Source: BOG-938 sp048498155
Lineage (GTDB): Bacteria; Pseudomonadota; Alphaproteobacteria; Caulobacterales; Caulobacteraceae
Assembly (NCBI GenBank): GCA_048498155.1
Contig: JBEHYN010000006.1
Location: 1-64,000 of the forward strand
Length of the DNA stretch: 64,000 nucleotides
Direction of reading: 5' to 3'
Of the stretch, positions 34,841 to 43,660 are shown piece after piece; the stretch's first letter is position 1, and every line of letters begins with the position of its first letter. The notes under the pieces are model-generated. The model was given only the letters and a program-made list of their open reading frames with translations, did no database searches and was not told where the DNA came from. The translations under genes and the position numbers were made by a program.

Positions 34841-35009
34841 GGAAATACTCCCAGAGGGGCGGCATGAAAGGCGTCTGGCGGCTCAAGTCAAGCCGGGCCC
34901 GAGCCTATCAGTGGCGCGCGGTTTAATATTGGCGGGCAAAGCTTGCGCGCTCGTCTGATCCATCTCAATAATCGCCGCGCGAACCCAAACCTGTAGGGAG
35001 GATATTCAC

Positions 35010-35429
35010 ATGGCGCGCAAAGACATTGAGATGGACCGCAGAGGTCTGGCCAAGGCTGCCTTTCTCGGCGCGGCGGCGGCGGCCCTTCCGGCCCTCGGCC
35101 GGGCGCAGACCGCCAATCCGGAATCGAACGTGGTGTTCACCGCCGACGACCCCGGCCACTGGGCCAAGGGCAAAGGCGCGCACGTTCCGCTCGCCACCGT
35201 GGACGGTTCGACCCTGACCGTGAAGACCCCGCACCCCATGAGCGAGCAGCACTTCATCGTCAGCCACTCGGTGGTTCTGGCGGGCGGGCAATACCTCGGC
35301 CGCAAGACCTTCACCCCGGCCGACATGCCGACCTCCACCTACACCCTGCCCGCCGGCTATAAGGGCAAGGTCATTGTGACCAGCACCTGCAATCTGCACG
35401 ACTTCTGGACCGCATCGATCACGGTCTGA
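35010..35429 (+). CDS. Exported superoxide reductase-like protein
   Basis: 139 residues. N-terminus DRRGLAKAAFLGAAAAALPALGRAQ is a twin-arginine signal. The mature part keeps the class II superoxide reductase iron-site pattern: an early His (GAHVP), HPMSEQH and the Cys-His pair in CNLHDFW. Predicted periplasmic superoxide reduction or another non-haem iron role. GGGAGGA precedes ATG 35010. Stands alone upstream of dcd. Confidence 0.78.
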   Translation: MARKDIEMDRRGLAKAAFLGAAAAALPALGRAQTANPESNVVFTADDPGHWAKGKGAHVPLATVDGSTLTVKTPHPMSEQHFIVSHSVVLAGGQYLGRKTFTPADMPTSTYTLPAGYKGKVIVTSTCNLHDFWTASITV

Positions 35430-35528
35430 TCGCGGCTGTAACCGATCCAGCGATGGCGAGGCGTCCGGTTTGACCGCACGCTTCGCTATCTCTGGACAGA
35501 CTCAAGCAGGCCAGCGAGTGTCGCGGCG

Positions 35529-36539
35529 ATGAGCAAACCGCCCGGCATCCTGCCCTCCCAAGCCCTGAACGCCCTGATCGGCCAAGGCGCCATTTCCGCC
35601 TGCGCGCCCTTCGCTCCTGACCAGGTCCAGCCGGCCAGCCTCGACCTGCGCCTGGGCGAGCATGCCTGGCGTGTGCGCGCCTCGTTTTTGCCGGGCGCCC
35701 AACGCACGGTCGCCCAGCGCCTGGCCGATGTGGCCATGCATCGCCTTGACCTGACCGGCGGCGCGGTCCTGGAAAAAGGCTGCGTCTATATCGCCGAGGT
35801 GCAAGAGGCCCTGGCCTTGCCGCCTGGCGTCAGCGGACGGGCCAATCCGAAGAGCTCCACCGGACGGGTAGACGTGTTCGTGCGCCTGCTGACCGACCAC
35901 AGCCCGGCGTTCGACGATGTGGCCGAAGGCTATACCGGCCCGCTCTACGTCGAGATCGCCCCCCAGACCTTCTCGGTCCTGGTCCGCTCGGGCACGCGGC
36001 TGAACCAGCTGCGCCTGAAACAGGGCGACCCGCCGCGCCTGGCCAGCGTCAATGTGGGCGTAGACCTGACCGAGGCCCTGGCCGGATTTCGCGCCCGCCG
36101 CCACGCCGGAGTGATCGACCTGGACAAGGAAGACGGCCACGACCCGCGCGACTATTGGGAGCCGTTGGAGCCGCGCCGAGGCGAGCTGCTGCTAGACCCC
36201 GGCGAGTTTTACATCCTGGCCTCCAAGCAGGCGGTGGAAATACCGGTGATGCAGGCGGCCGAGATGACGCCCATCGACCCCTCGGTCGGTGAGTTCCGCG
36301 TGCACTACGCCGGCTTCTTCGATCCCGGCTTCGGCACGGCGGAGGCCTCGGGTCTCGGCTCGCGCGGCGTGCTTGAGGTGCGCAGCCACGAGACCCCCTT
36401 CCTGCTGGAAGACGGCCAGACCGTCGCGCGCCTGGTGTTCGAGCCCCTCACCGAGCGCCCCGAACGCCTCTACGGCCAGGACGGCTCACACTACCAGCGC
36501 CAGGGGCTGAAGCTGTCCAAGCACTTCAAGGCCTGGTGA
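35529..36539 (+). CDS. dcd: dCTP deaminase, two-domain form
   Basis: 336 residues, about twice the E. coli enzyme, as in other alphaproteobacteria: two fused dUTPase-fold halves. First half has VQPASLDLRLGEHAW and GRANPKSSTGRVDVFVRLLTD; second half has GELLLDPGEFYILASKQAVEIP and HYAGFFDPGFGTAEASGLGSRG, ending LKLSKHFKAW. Deaminates dCTP to dUTP for thymidylate synthesis. Confidence 0.9.
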   Translation: MSKPPGILPSQALNALIGQGAISACAPFAPDQVQPASLDLRLGEHAWRVRASFLPGAQRTVAQRLADVAMHRLDLTGGAVLEKGCVYIAEVQEALALPPGVSGRANPKSSTGRVDVFVRLLTDHSPAFDDVAEGYTGPLYVEIAPQTFSVLVRSGTRLNQLRLKQGDPPRLASVNVGVDLTEALAGFRARRHAGVIDLDKEDGHDPRDYWEPLEPRRGELLLDPGEFYILASKQAVEIPVMQAAEMTPIDPSVGEFRVHYAGFFDPGFGTAEASGLGSRGVLEVRSHETPFLLEDGQTVARLVFEPLTERPERLYGQDGSHYQRQGLKLSKHFKAW

Positions 36540-36548
36540 TAAAGACGT

Positions 36549-36668
36549 GCTCCCCCGTGCACGGGGGAGCTGGCGCGGAGCGCCTGAGGGGGCGCAGTTT
36601 AACCACTGCGCTTGCCGCACGCCCCCTCCACCACTTCGTGGTCCCCCTCCCCCGCTGCGCGGTGGAGG
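36549..36668. repeat. GC-rich palindromic intergenic repeat
   Basis: A perfect 22-base palindrome at 36549-36570 (arms GCTCCCCCGTG/CACGGGGGAGC) is followed by further GC-rich dyads to 36668, including CCACCACTTCGTGG. This fills the gap between dcd and the tRNA gene and resembles palindromic repeats common in Caulobacterales genomes. The first dyad could also act on dcd mRNA ends. Confidence 0.55.
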
Positions 36669-36730
36669 ACGCCGGATCCAAAAGCCCCGCTTGCGGCCAA
36701 GGCCGGATCGTCTATTTTGCGCCCCCTGCT

Positions 36731-36805
<75 letters not shown>

Positions 36806-36847
36806 GCCCCCTCAGCGCATAAATACAAAAAACGAGTGGAGGAAATC

Positions 36848-37909
36848 ATGCCGACGTCCGCCTTGTACGGGATTCGCCGCGCGCTCCTCGCGGCTGTGGC
36901 GGTGCTGCTGTCGGCGGCCGGCCCGGCTCTGGCCGACGACGCCCTGTCGGTGATCATCGCCAAGAAGACGCCGCCCCTGATGAACGCCCTTAACCTGGTG
37001 GCCCAAGGCGCGGGCTTTTACAGGGAAGAGCACCTGCAAATCACCACCCGGTTCACCGACGAGGCCATCCAGACCCTGATGAGCTGCACCAGCGGGGCGA
37101 GCGACATCTGTCCCATGCCCATCGAGCCCATGCTGGAGCACTATGACGATGGGGTGCGCATGAAGATGTTCATCTCCAGCGCCGATACCTTCACCGTGGT
37201 GATCGCCGTGCCGGCGGACAGCCCGGCTCGCACTCTAGCCGACCTGAAGGGCAAGGCCATCGGCGTGCATCTGGCCACCGGGGCGGCGGGAGTCTTTCCC
37301 ACCCAATCGGCCCTGGCCGCGGCGGGGGTCAAGCCGGGCGAGACCACCATGGTCACCGTGGGCATGAACCAGGAGGCCATGGACGCCTTAGCTTCGGGCA
37401 AGGTCGCGGCGCTCGGCCTGCCCATGTACGAGATGGTCCCCTTCGTCGCGGCGGGCGCCAAGCTGCGCATCCTGCGCCACCCCATCCTGGGCCACATCGC
37501 CAACGGCGGCTATGCCTCGGCCCCCTCGGTGATCGCCGCCAAGGCCGACGCCCTGGGCCGTTTTTCCCGCGCCATCGTCAAGACCTCGCTGCTGATCCGC
37601 TACAATCCCACGGCGGCGGCGCGGGCCTTTCTGGCCGCCAAAGGCGAGCCCTTCACCGAAGCGGATGTGAAGCGCATCGCCACCACCCTGACCGCGTGGG
37701 AAGACGACCTGCCGGCCTCGGACCCGACTGCCCAGCGCATCGGCGAGGTTCTGCAAGGCGACATCCAACGCTATATCGAGCTATTGGCGCAGGCTGGGGT
37801 GATGAAACGCTCGATCCCGGCGTCGGAGTTCGTGACCGGGCAGTTCGTCGGCATGGCCAATGATTTTGACCGCAAGGCGTTTGAGGCGCGGGCGAAGGCG
37901 ATGCGGTGA
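36848..37909 (+). CDS. Periplasmic solute-binding protein (SsuA/THI5-like)
   Basis: 353 residues with a signal peptide (RRALLAAVAVLLSAAGPALA). Matches the NMT1/SsuA binding-protein type: GFYREEHLQITTRF, DLKGKAIGVHLATGA, VTVGMNQEAMDALASGKVAALGLPMYEM. Ligand unknown; no permease or ATPase gene adjoins, so it is an orphan. ATG 36848 follows GGAGGAA; the frame extends back into the tRNA but that is not plausible. Confidence 0.82.
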   Translation: MPTSALYGIRRALLAAVAVLLSAAGPALADDALSVIIAKKTPPLMNALNLVAQGAGFYREEHLQITTRFTDEAIQTLMSCTSGASDICPMPIEPMLEHYDDGVRMKMFISSADTFTVVIAVPADSPARTLADLKGKAIGVHLATGAAGVFPTQSALAAAGVKPGETTMVTVGMNQEAMDALASGKVAALGLPMYEMVPFVAAGAKLRILRHPILGHIANGGYASAPSVIAAKADALGRFSRAIVKTSLLIRYNPTAAARAFLAAKGEPFTEADVKRIATTLTAWEDDLPASDPTAQRIGEVLQGDIQRYIELLAQAGVMKRSIPASEFVTGQFVGMANDFDRKAFEARAKAMR

Positions 37910-37975
37910 GGTGGCTTTTCAGCGCAACTGGAACAGTCTGCTCGTGAAAGCCTTTTACTCCGCAGGGAGTTAGAC

Positions 37976-38713
37976 ATGGCGAATGATCATCTCGGCCGAG
38001 CGGCGGCGATTGCACTTAGCGTCGTGGCGGCGATCGTCATTCCGGCCTGGCAGATGATCGGGCGTGTCGGCCTGACTGCGGCGCAATTCTCCGCCCAAGG
38101 CGATCAGACCCTGCGTGCGGCCCCCTATGCCTTCGGCATCTGGTCGATCATCTATCTCGGGCTCGTGGCCTTCGCGATCTATCAGTTCCGGCCTGGGGTC
38201 CGGCGGTCCATCCTGATGAACCGGGTCGGATGGCCCGCAGCCGCGGGGATATTAGGCTGTGGCCTGTGGATCATCGCCTCGGCCTTCAATCTGCAATGGC
38301 TGAGCGTGGCGGTGATCGTGGCCTCCACCGCGAGCCTGGTCGGCGGCCTGCTCGCAGCGCCCCGAGCCACGTCGCGGGCGGAACGGCTGTGGATCATCGC
38401 GCCCCTGACCCTGCTGGCCGGTTGGCTGACCATCGCCAGCGGACTGAATTTGATCACCGTGCTGACCGCCCAGGGTTGGATCACGCCAAGCGTTGTCTGG
38501 GCTGCGGCGGCAATCGCGGCCGTGCTGATCGTCGGCGCACTGATCGGCCGGCGCCTAGTCGCGCCCGTCTATCTAGCGCCCATCATCTGGGGCTTGGCGG
38601 CGGTGGCGGTCGCGGAAAGCGGCCAGATCATCGTGGCGGGGATGGCGGCAGCGGCGGCCTTGGCGCTAGCGGTTGAGGCGGCGGTCGTGGGCCGGAAAGG
38701 CGCGGCTATCTAA
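37976..38713 (+). CDS. Polytopic membrane protein, TspO/MBR-like
   Basis: 245 residues with about eight hydrophobic segments. The stretch APYAFGIWSIIYLGLVAFAIYQF resembles the PxxxFGxxWxxxY region of tryptophan-rich sensory (TspO) proteins, but the length and segment number exceed classical TspO (five spans). GGGAG precedes ATG 37976. Function not assignable. Confidence 0.6.
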   Translation: MANDHLGRAAAIALSVVAAIVIPAWQMIGRVGLTAAQFSAQGDQTLRAAPYAFGIWSIIYLGLVAFAIYQFRPGVRRSILMNRVGWPAAAGILGCGLWIIASAFNLQWLSVAVIVASTASLVGGLLAAPRATSRAERLWIIAPLTLLAGWLTIASGLNLITVLTAQGWITPSVVWAAAAIAAVLIVGALIGRRLVAPVYLAPIIWGLAAVAVAESGQIIVAGMAAAAALALAVEAAVVGRKGAAI

Positions 38714-38734
38714 ATGGTCGTGAATCGCAAACCC

Positions 38735-39811
38735 TCAAAAACTCCGCGCCACCCTGAACCCATGGTCATCAATCCGCAGCTCGCCCGCATAGCGGAGGCG
38801 CTGCGCCGAGCGGAGCATTTGGGGGCGGGCGCTCCAGGAGCCGCCGCGAAGGCCGGGTTGGGCGCAGTCGCCGGTGCGGTTGGCGGAGCCGTCGGTGGGG
38901 GCGTCCTTGTAGCTGTCGCTCCAGCAGTCCTCCAGCCAGGACCAGGTCTCGCCTATCATGTCGTAGAGCCCGAAGGCGTTGGGCTTGAAGCGGCCCACCG
39001 GGGAGGCGACGGCATAGCCGTCGTGGCAGGCGGTGGTCAGCATTTGCGGGAAACGGGCCAGGGTGTCCTGGTCGGCGCCGTTGGCGTAGCCGCAGGCGCC
39101 GGCGGGGTCGTCGCCCCAAAAATAGGTGGTCGTGGTCCCGGCGCGGTTGGCGTAGTCGTACTCGGCCTCAGACAATAGCCGATAGGCGTGGCCGGTCTTG
39201 TTTGACAGCCAGGCCGCATAGGCCTTGGCGTCCTTCCAATTCAGGCATTGCACGGGAAAGTCGTCGGTCTGTTCAAAGCCGGGATTGCGCCAATTTCGGC
39301 CCTTCATCGGCTGCTTGGCCGGCTCGCTGGTGAAACACTCGTCGCCCGCATCATAGCCCGTGTCCGCCACGAAGCGGGCGAACTCGCCCACGGCGACGGG
39401 ATATTTTCCCACGGCGAAGGCGTAGCCGATGCGCACCCGGTGGCGCGGGATCTCATAGGGCTGGTAATCAAGCGTGGTCTGGGTGGAGCCCAGGACGCTT
39501 TCCCCCGCCGGAACCACGATCATTTGCGGATAGTCCGCCCCATCCCACAACTCGACCGGATTGCCGGACGCGGGCCAGGAAATCGGCGGGCTGTCCAGCC
39601 GCGCCTGCAGCTCAGCCAGAGGCGCAGCGCCAGCAATCAGGGCGGCGGTCTTGGTCTTGATCGCGGCGATCTCAGCCTCGGGATGGGGATGGGCAGCCTG
39701 ATAGGCGGCAAAGCGCGCCTGGCGGTCTTTGAGCCAGGCGGAGGCGTCGTCGGCCTGAACGGCGAAGACGCAGAAACTCCACAGCGCGCCCGTCGCAACG
39801 ACGATCTTCAT
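38735..39811 (-). CDS. Exported SUMF1-fold protein 1 (cysteine-less)
   Basis: 358 residues with a signal peptide (MKIVVATGALWSFCVFAVQA). SUMF1/FGE-type domain in the second half: GESVLGSTQT, RHRVRIGYAFAVGKYPVAVGEFARFV, AYAAWLSNKTGHAYRLLSEAEYDYANRAG, RGGSWSARPQMLRSAQRLRY and DHGFRVAR. The RGGSW loop lacks the two Cys used by formylglycine-generating enzymes, so formylglycine formation is not expected. Related to the next gene; both follow DUF1592-A. ATG 39811 (MKI) chosen to match the paralog; another ATG is at 39826. Confidence 0.85.
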   Translation of the reverse strand: MKIVVATGALWSFCVFAVQADDASAWLKDRQARFAAYQAAHPHPEAEIAAIKTKTAALIAGAAPLAELQARLDSPPISWPASGNPVELWDGADYPQMIVVPAGESVLGSTQTTLDYQPYEIPRHRVRIGYAFAVGKYPVAVGEFARFVADTGYDAGDECFTSEPAKQPMKGRNWRNPGFEQTDDFPVQCLNWKDAKAYAAWLSNKTGHAYRLLSEAEYDYANRAGTTTTYFWGDDPAGACGYANGADQDTLARFPQMLTTACHDGYAVASPVGRFKPNAFGLYDMIGETWSWLEDCWSDSYKDAPTDGSANRTGDCAQPGLRGGSWSARPQMLRSAQRLRYAGELRIDDHGFRVARSF

Positions 39812-39851
39812 CCAAGCAGGATTCACGACCGCCTTCTCCTCCGCTCGTTAC

Positions 39852-39920
39852 CGCGAAAGCGGGAATCCAGATCTTTCCAGCGTGGCGGATCCTGGACAGA
39901 ACTGGGTCCCCGCTTTCGCG
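39852..39920. repeat. Hairpin repeat between the two SUMF1-like genes
   Basis: CGCGAAAGCGGGAATCCAG (39852-39870) pairs with CTGGGTCCCCGCTTTCGCG (39902-39920) with two mismatches, followed by GGGGATGAGCGG. This is a familiar type of proteobacterial palindromic repeat. It may reduce expression of the second gene. Confidence 0.6.
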
Positions 39921-39968
39921 GGGATGAGCGGGTTAGGGGTTGGAGATTCAATGGGAACATCGAAAACT

Positions 39969-41042
39969 CTAGAAAACTCGCGCCACCCGGATGCCGTGAT
40001 CGTCTACCCGCACGTCCACGTCGTAGCGGATGCGCTCGGCGGCCCGCAGGATGGTCGGGCGGGCGCTCCAAGAGCCGCGCCGGAGCGGCCGCTGCTTGCA
40101 GTCGCCAGCCAGGTTGATGGAGCCGTCGGTCGGGGCGCCGACATAGTTCTCATTCCAGCAATCGGCCAGCCAGGACCAGGCGTTGCCGGTGATGTCATAC
40201 AGCCCAAAGGGGTTGGGTTTGAAGCTGCCCACCGGCGAGGTGAAGACGTAACCGTCGTGGCAGGTGTTGGCCGTGATGATATGCGTCAGCGCGGCCTTGG
40301 CGTCCGCATCCGCGCCGTTGGCGTAGGCGCAGGCGGCCGAGGCGTCCTCACCCCAGAAGTAGGAGGTGGTGGTCCCTCCCCGGTCGACGTATTCGTACTC
40401 CGCCTCCGACAGCAGCCGGTAGCTATGGCCGGTCTTCTTGGACAGCCAGGTGACATAGGCCTGGGCGTCGGTCCAGCTCATGCACACCACCGGGTGGTCG
40501 CTGGTCTGCGCGAAACTGGGATTGCGCCAGTCGCGCCCACTTCGGGGCTGCTCGCCGCCTTCGCCGGTGATGCACTTGTCGCCGGCGTTGTAGCCGGTGT
40601 CGGCCACGAAGCGGGCGAACTCGCCCACGGTGACGGCGTATTTGCCGACCGCGAAGGCGTAGCCGATGCGCACGCGGTGGCGCGGCGCCTCATAACTCTG
40701 GTGATTGAACTCCTCGGCAGGCGAGCCCATGGCGTATTCGCCGGCCGGCATCACCAGCAATTGCGGATAATCAGGACCGTCCCATAACTCCAGCGGCTTA
40801 TCCGTCGCCTTCCACTGCACGGGCGGGTCCAGCTGGGCCGGGTTCATCGGCGGGGCGGCGGCGATCAGGGCAGCGGTCTTGGCCTTGATCTGAGCGATCT
40901 CAGCGTCTTGGTGGGGATGGGCCTTCTGAAAGGCGGCAAAGCGCGCCTGGCGGTCCTTGAGCCAAGCGGCCGAATCGTCTGCCTTGGCGGCGAGCGCCGT
41001 CAGACTGGCTGCGGCGACAACCGCCGCCGCCGCGATCTTCAC
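39969..41042 (-). CDS. Exported SUMF1-fold protein 2 (cysteine-less)
   Basis: 357 residues from GTG 41042, which overlaps the DUF1592-A stop by four bases (GTGA); a GTG at 41057 is also possible. Signal peptide MKIAAAAVVAAASLTALAAKA, then a SUMF1 domain (GEYAMGSPAEEF, YRLLSEAEYEYVDRGG, RRGSWSARPTILRAAERIRY, DHGIRVAR). The paired Cys of active FGE are absent. Coupled translation ties it to the haem protein upstream, where other units have DUF1552. Confidence 0.85.
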   Translation of the reverse strand: MKIAAAAVVAAASLTALAAKADDSAAWLKDRQARFAAFQKAHPHQDAEIAQIKAKTAALIAAAPPMNPAQLDPPVQWKATDKPLELWDGPDYPQLLVMPAGEYAMGSPAEEFNHQSYEAPRHRVRIGYAFAVGKYAVTVGEFARFVADTGYNAGDKCITGEGGEQPRSGRDWRNPSFAQTSDHPVVCMSWTDAQAYVTWLSKKTGHSYRLLSEAEYEYVDRGGTTTSYFWGEDASAACAYANGADADAKAALTHIITANTCHDGYVFTSPVGSFKPNPFGLYDITGNAWSWLADCWNENYVGAPTDGSINLAGDCKQRPLRRGSWSARPTILRAAERIRYDVDVRVDDHGIRVARVF

Positions 41043-43513
41043 CCAACCTTGGCCCACGCAACCTCCTTGGTCTTGTCCAGGTCCGGGGCTTTCCGCATCA
41101 GGAAGGGCTCGCTCTTGACTATGCCGCCGATGATGGACTGCCAGCGATAGTCATCCTTGCGGGCGTCGTGCACGATCTTGCGCACGGCGGGCATGTCATA
41201 GGCCTCGATCTGTCGTCCCAAGGCGTAGGCCAAAAGCTTTTGAGTCATGGCCTGGACGAACTGCTCCTTGCGGCTCAGCAGGGCGTCGCGCAGGCCATCA
41301 GGTCCTTGGAACTTGGTCCCGTTAGGAAGGACGCCTGAGGAATCGATCGGCATTCCGGCGTCAACCGTGCGCCAACGGCCGGTGGCGTCGAAGTTTTCAA
41401 GGGCAAAGCCCAACGGGTCCATCGAGGCGTGACAACCCGCGCAAATCGGGTTCTTGCGGTGTTCCTCGAGCCTGGCGCGCACAGAGGCCGGTTTGCCGTT
41501 GGCGCCGTTGTCCTTGAGGGCCGGCACATTGGGCGGCGGCTCGGGCGGGGGCGTGCCCAAGAGACTGTCGAGAACCCACTTGCCCCGCAGCACCGGCGAA
41601 GTGCGGTTGGGGTATGAGGTCACGATCATAAGGGCGCCCTGACCCAAAAGGCCCCCGCGCGGGCTGTCGGTGGGCAGGTCGACCCGGCGGAAACGGGACC
41701 CGAACACGCCCGGGACGCCGTAATGCCTGGCCAGACGCTCGTCCAGGAAGGTGTAGCGGGCGCTGAGCAGCTCGACCACGCTGCGGTTGCGGTGGATCTG
41801 ATCGTTCATGAACAGGGTGGTTTCCTGGTTCATGGACGCCAACAGGGACTGATCGAAGGTGGGGAACAGACGTTCGTCGGGGTCCGCGTTCTTGATGTTT
41901 CGCAGCAGCAGCCATTGGCCGACGAAGTTGTCCGTCAGGGCCTTGGAGCGGGGGTCGGCCATCATCCGCTTGACCTCACCGCCCAGCACCGCCGGCTGGC
42001 GCAGCTTGCCGTGCACGGCCAGTGTAGTCAGCGTGGAATCGGGAAGGCTGCTCCACAGGAAGAAGGACAACCGCGAGGCCAGTTCCTGATCGCTGATCCG
42101 GTAGGCTGAGCCCGGCGCCACGTGGGCCGGGTCGTGCTCCACACGGAACAGGAAGTTGGGCGAGGCCAGGATCCAGGCCACGCCCGATTGCAGGCCGGTG
42201 GTGAAATCACCGTCCTTGCGGCCATCGCGGTAGAACTGCATCAGGGCTGCCGCCTCCTTGTCCGTGATCGGACGCCGGAAAGCCTGATGGGCCAAGTTCG
42301 ACAGGATGCGCCGCGCGCAGGGCGCCTCGCCGGCCGCGGATGAAGGACGACACAGCAAAATCTTGCGCAGGCTGGGCGTGTCGGCGCGGCTCTTGCCATC
42401 CACGTTCAGAGGGCCGCTGATCGCCAGGCTGTCGATGGCCTGGGCGCGGGTTTCGTCGTACTGCAGAATGCGCAGGGCCGGCGGCGGACGTATCACGGCG
42501 TCTTCGGGATCGGCGAAACGGCCCGCGAAGGATACGCTGACCACATGCGGGCCCGCCTTGACCGGCAAGCGGATCTGCAGGCCCGCATCGGCCTCGTGGG
42601 CCCAGGTCTCCCAGGCGGCGTCGCCGTAGATTTCACCGGAAAAGCTCTCGGCGGTCCCCCGGCCGTGGTTCTCACCCCCAACCTTGAACGTCTTGACCCG
42701 TTCGCCGTCGATGCGAAGGTCGATCTGTTCAGGCTCGTTTAGACCGACGATGTATTCGTACAGCTGCCGGCGCAGACGCACTTTGATCTGATATTCCCCA
42801 TCCGTTGGGAAGTTGTAGCTGACTGAGGTCCCGCCGCGCGAGCCGAACGGCATGCCCTCGGCTTGGTCCTGCTGGGTCGCCAATTTGGGCGTCGCGAAGG
42901 TGTCGGTGACCGGGCTGGCCGGAGGCATGCCCAGCGCCAGGCGGCTGACTCGGCGGGCCACGATCAGATAGCGTTCCAGCAGCGCCGGCGAGACCGAAAG
43001 CAGGCTGGCGTTGTTGTCTAGGCCCTGGGTGTCGGCGTCATCCGGCGGTAGAAGCATCGCGGTGTCGACATCGAGCGCGAGAAGGTCTCGCACGGCGTTG
43101 CGGTATTCGGCCCGGTTCAGTCGGTGCACAGCCTGGGTTCGGCCGGGATTGGGATTCAGCGCGGCTTCCTGATCAAGCCGATTTTCCAGCGCCAGCACGA
43201 AGCTGTCGGTGGTCTGGCTGTCCGGTCGCGGCAGACCCGGCGGCGGCATGGCCCCCATACGCAGCTTGCGGACCACCTTTTCCCAGGTGTCGGCGTCGGG
43301 ACCCACATGGTTCAGGTCCTTATTTTCCAGGACGAGGCCGCCGACCTTTCGCTTGTCGTTGTGGCAACCGAAGCAGTACTTGCTGAGCATCGCGCCGTCG
43401 GAATGGCCAGCGGGCGCGGCCTCGGCGCTCAGGCCGGCGACCGGCGCGGCGCTGGCGGCTCCGCAGGCGAGGAGCACCGTCAGGAATTGGGCAACGCGAT
43501 TACTCAGTTTCAT
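41039..43513 (-). CDS. Exported DUF1592-family dihaem cytochrome-like protein A
   Basis: 824 residues with a signal peptide (about 1-25). CFGCH at 47-51 with a Met-rich loop MGAMPPPG nearby (M89 a likely axial ligand), DUF1587 (HRLNRAEYRNAVRDLL, about 130-190), a beta-rich region (about 230-350), DUF1595 (CARRILSNLAHQAFRRP, near 400), DUF1592 (ASRLSFFLWSSLPD, near 475), DUF1588 containing a second haem motif CAGCHASMDPLGFALE (691 onward), and DUF1585 (near 740). Function is not established to my knowledge. Most divergent of the four paralogs and the only one followed by SUMF1-like genes. GAGGAAA precedes ATG. Confidence 0.9.
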   Translation of the reverse strand: MKLSNRVAQFLTVLLACGAASAAPVAGLSAEAAPAGHSDGAMLSKYCFGCHNDKRKVGGLVLENKDLNHVGPDADTWEKVVRKLRMGAMPPPGLPRPDSQTTDSFVLALENRLDQEAALNPNPGRTQAVHRLNRAEYRNAVRDLLALDVDTAMLLPPDDADTQGLDNNASLLSVSPALLERYLIVARRVSRLALGMPPASPVTDTFATPKLATQQDQAEGMPFGSRGGTSVSYNFPTDGEYQIKVRLRRQLYEYIVGLNEPEQIDLRIDGERVKTFKVGGENHGRGTAESFSGEIYGDAAWETWAHEADAGLQIRLPVKAGPHVVSVSFAGRFADPEDAVIRPPPALRILQYDETRAQAIDSLAISGPLNVDGKSRADTPSLRKILLCRPSSAAGEAPCARRILSNLAHQAFRRPITDKEAAALMQFYRDGRKDGDFTTGLQSGVAWILASPNFLFRVEHDPAHVAPGSAYRISDQELASRLSFFLWSSLPDSTLTTLAVHGKLRQPAVLGGEVKRMMADPRSKALTDNFVGQWLLLRNIKNADPDERLFPTFDQSLLASMNQETTLFMNDQIHRNRSVVELLSARYTFLDERLARHYGVPGVFGSRFRRVDLPTDSPRGGLLGQGALMIVTSYPNRTSPVLRGKWVLDSLLGTPPPEPPPNVPALKDNGANGKPASVRARLEEHRKNPICAGCHASMDPLGFALENFDATGRWRTVDAGMPIDSSGVLPNGTKFQGPDGLRDALLSRKEQFVQAMTQKLLAYALGRQIEAYDMPAVRKIVHDARKDDYRWQSIIGGIVKSEPFLMRKAPDLDKTKEVAWAKVG

Positions 43514-43562
43514 ACGCCCGTTTCCTCAGGCCCGATTATGGGTTCGGGCGCGCACACGGTGA

Positions 43563-43592
43563 GTTATCCGCCATGGGCGCGAGGCCTGTCAA
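43563..43592 (-). promoter_or_regulatory. Promoter of DUF1592-A
   Basis: Minus strand: -35 TTGACA (43587-43592), 18-base spacer, -10 GATAAC (43563-43568), about 50 bases before the start codon. Conserved at the same place in all four units. Confidence 0.75.
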
Positions 43593-43602
43593 TTCGACAG
43601 CG

Positions 43603-43630
43603 TGGACGACCGCCTCGCGCGGTGTAGTAT
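43603..43630 (+). promoter_or_regulatory. Promoter of ankyrin gene A
   Basis: Plus strand: TGGACG (43603-43608), 16-base spacer, TAGTAT (43625-43630). Ten bases separate its -35 from that of the opposite promoter. A palindrome AAAGCATGCTTT (43635-43646) follows near the likely start site, in this copy only. Confidence 0.65.
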
Positions 43631-43660
43631 CAAAAAAGCATGCTTTAAGGAGGCGTCCTG

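Noticed and set aside
34841..35009. A SAM-II riboswitch upstream of metZ
   Set aside because: metZ leaders in alphaproteobacteria often carry one, but the minus-strand leader lacks the expected pseudoknot pairing and GCTAAA-like segment; only a small GGCT/AGCC dyad is visible.
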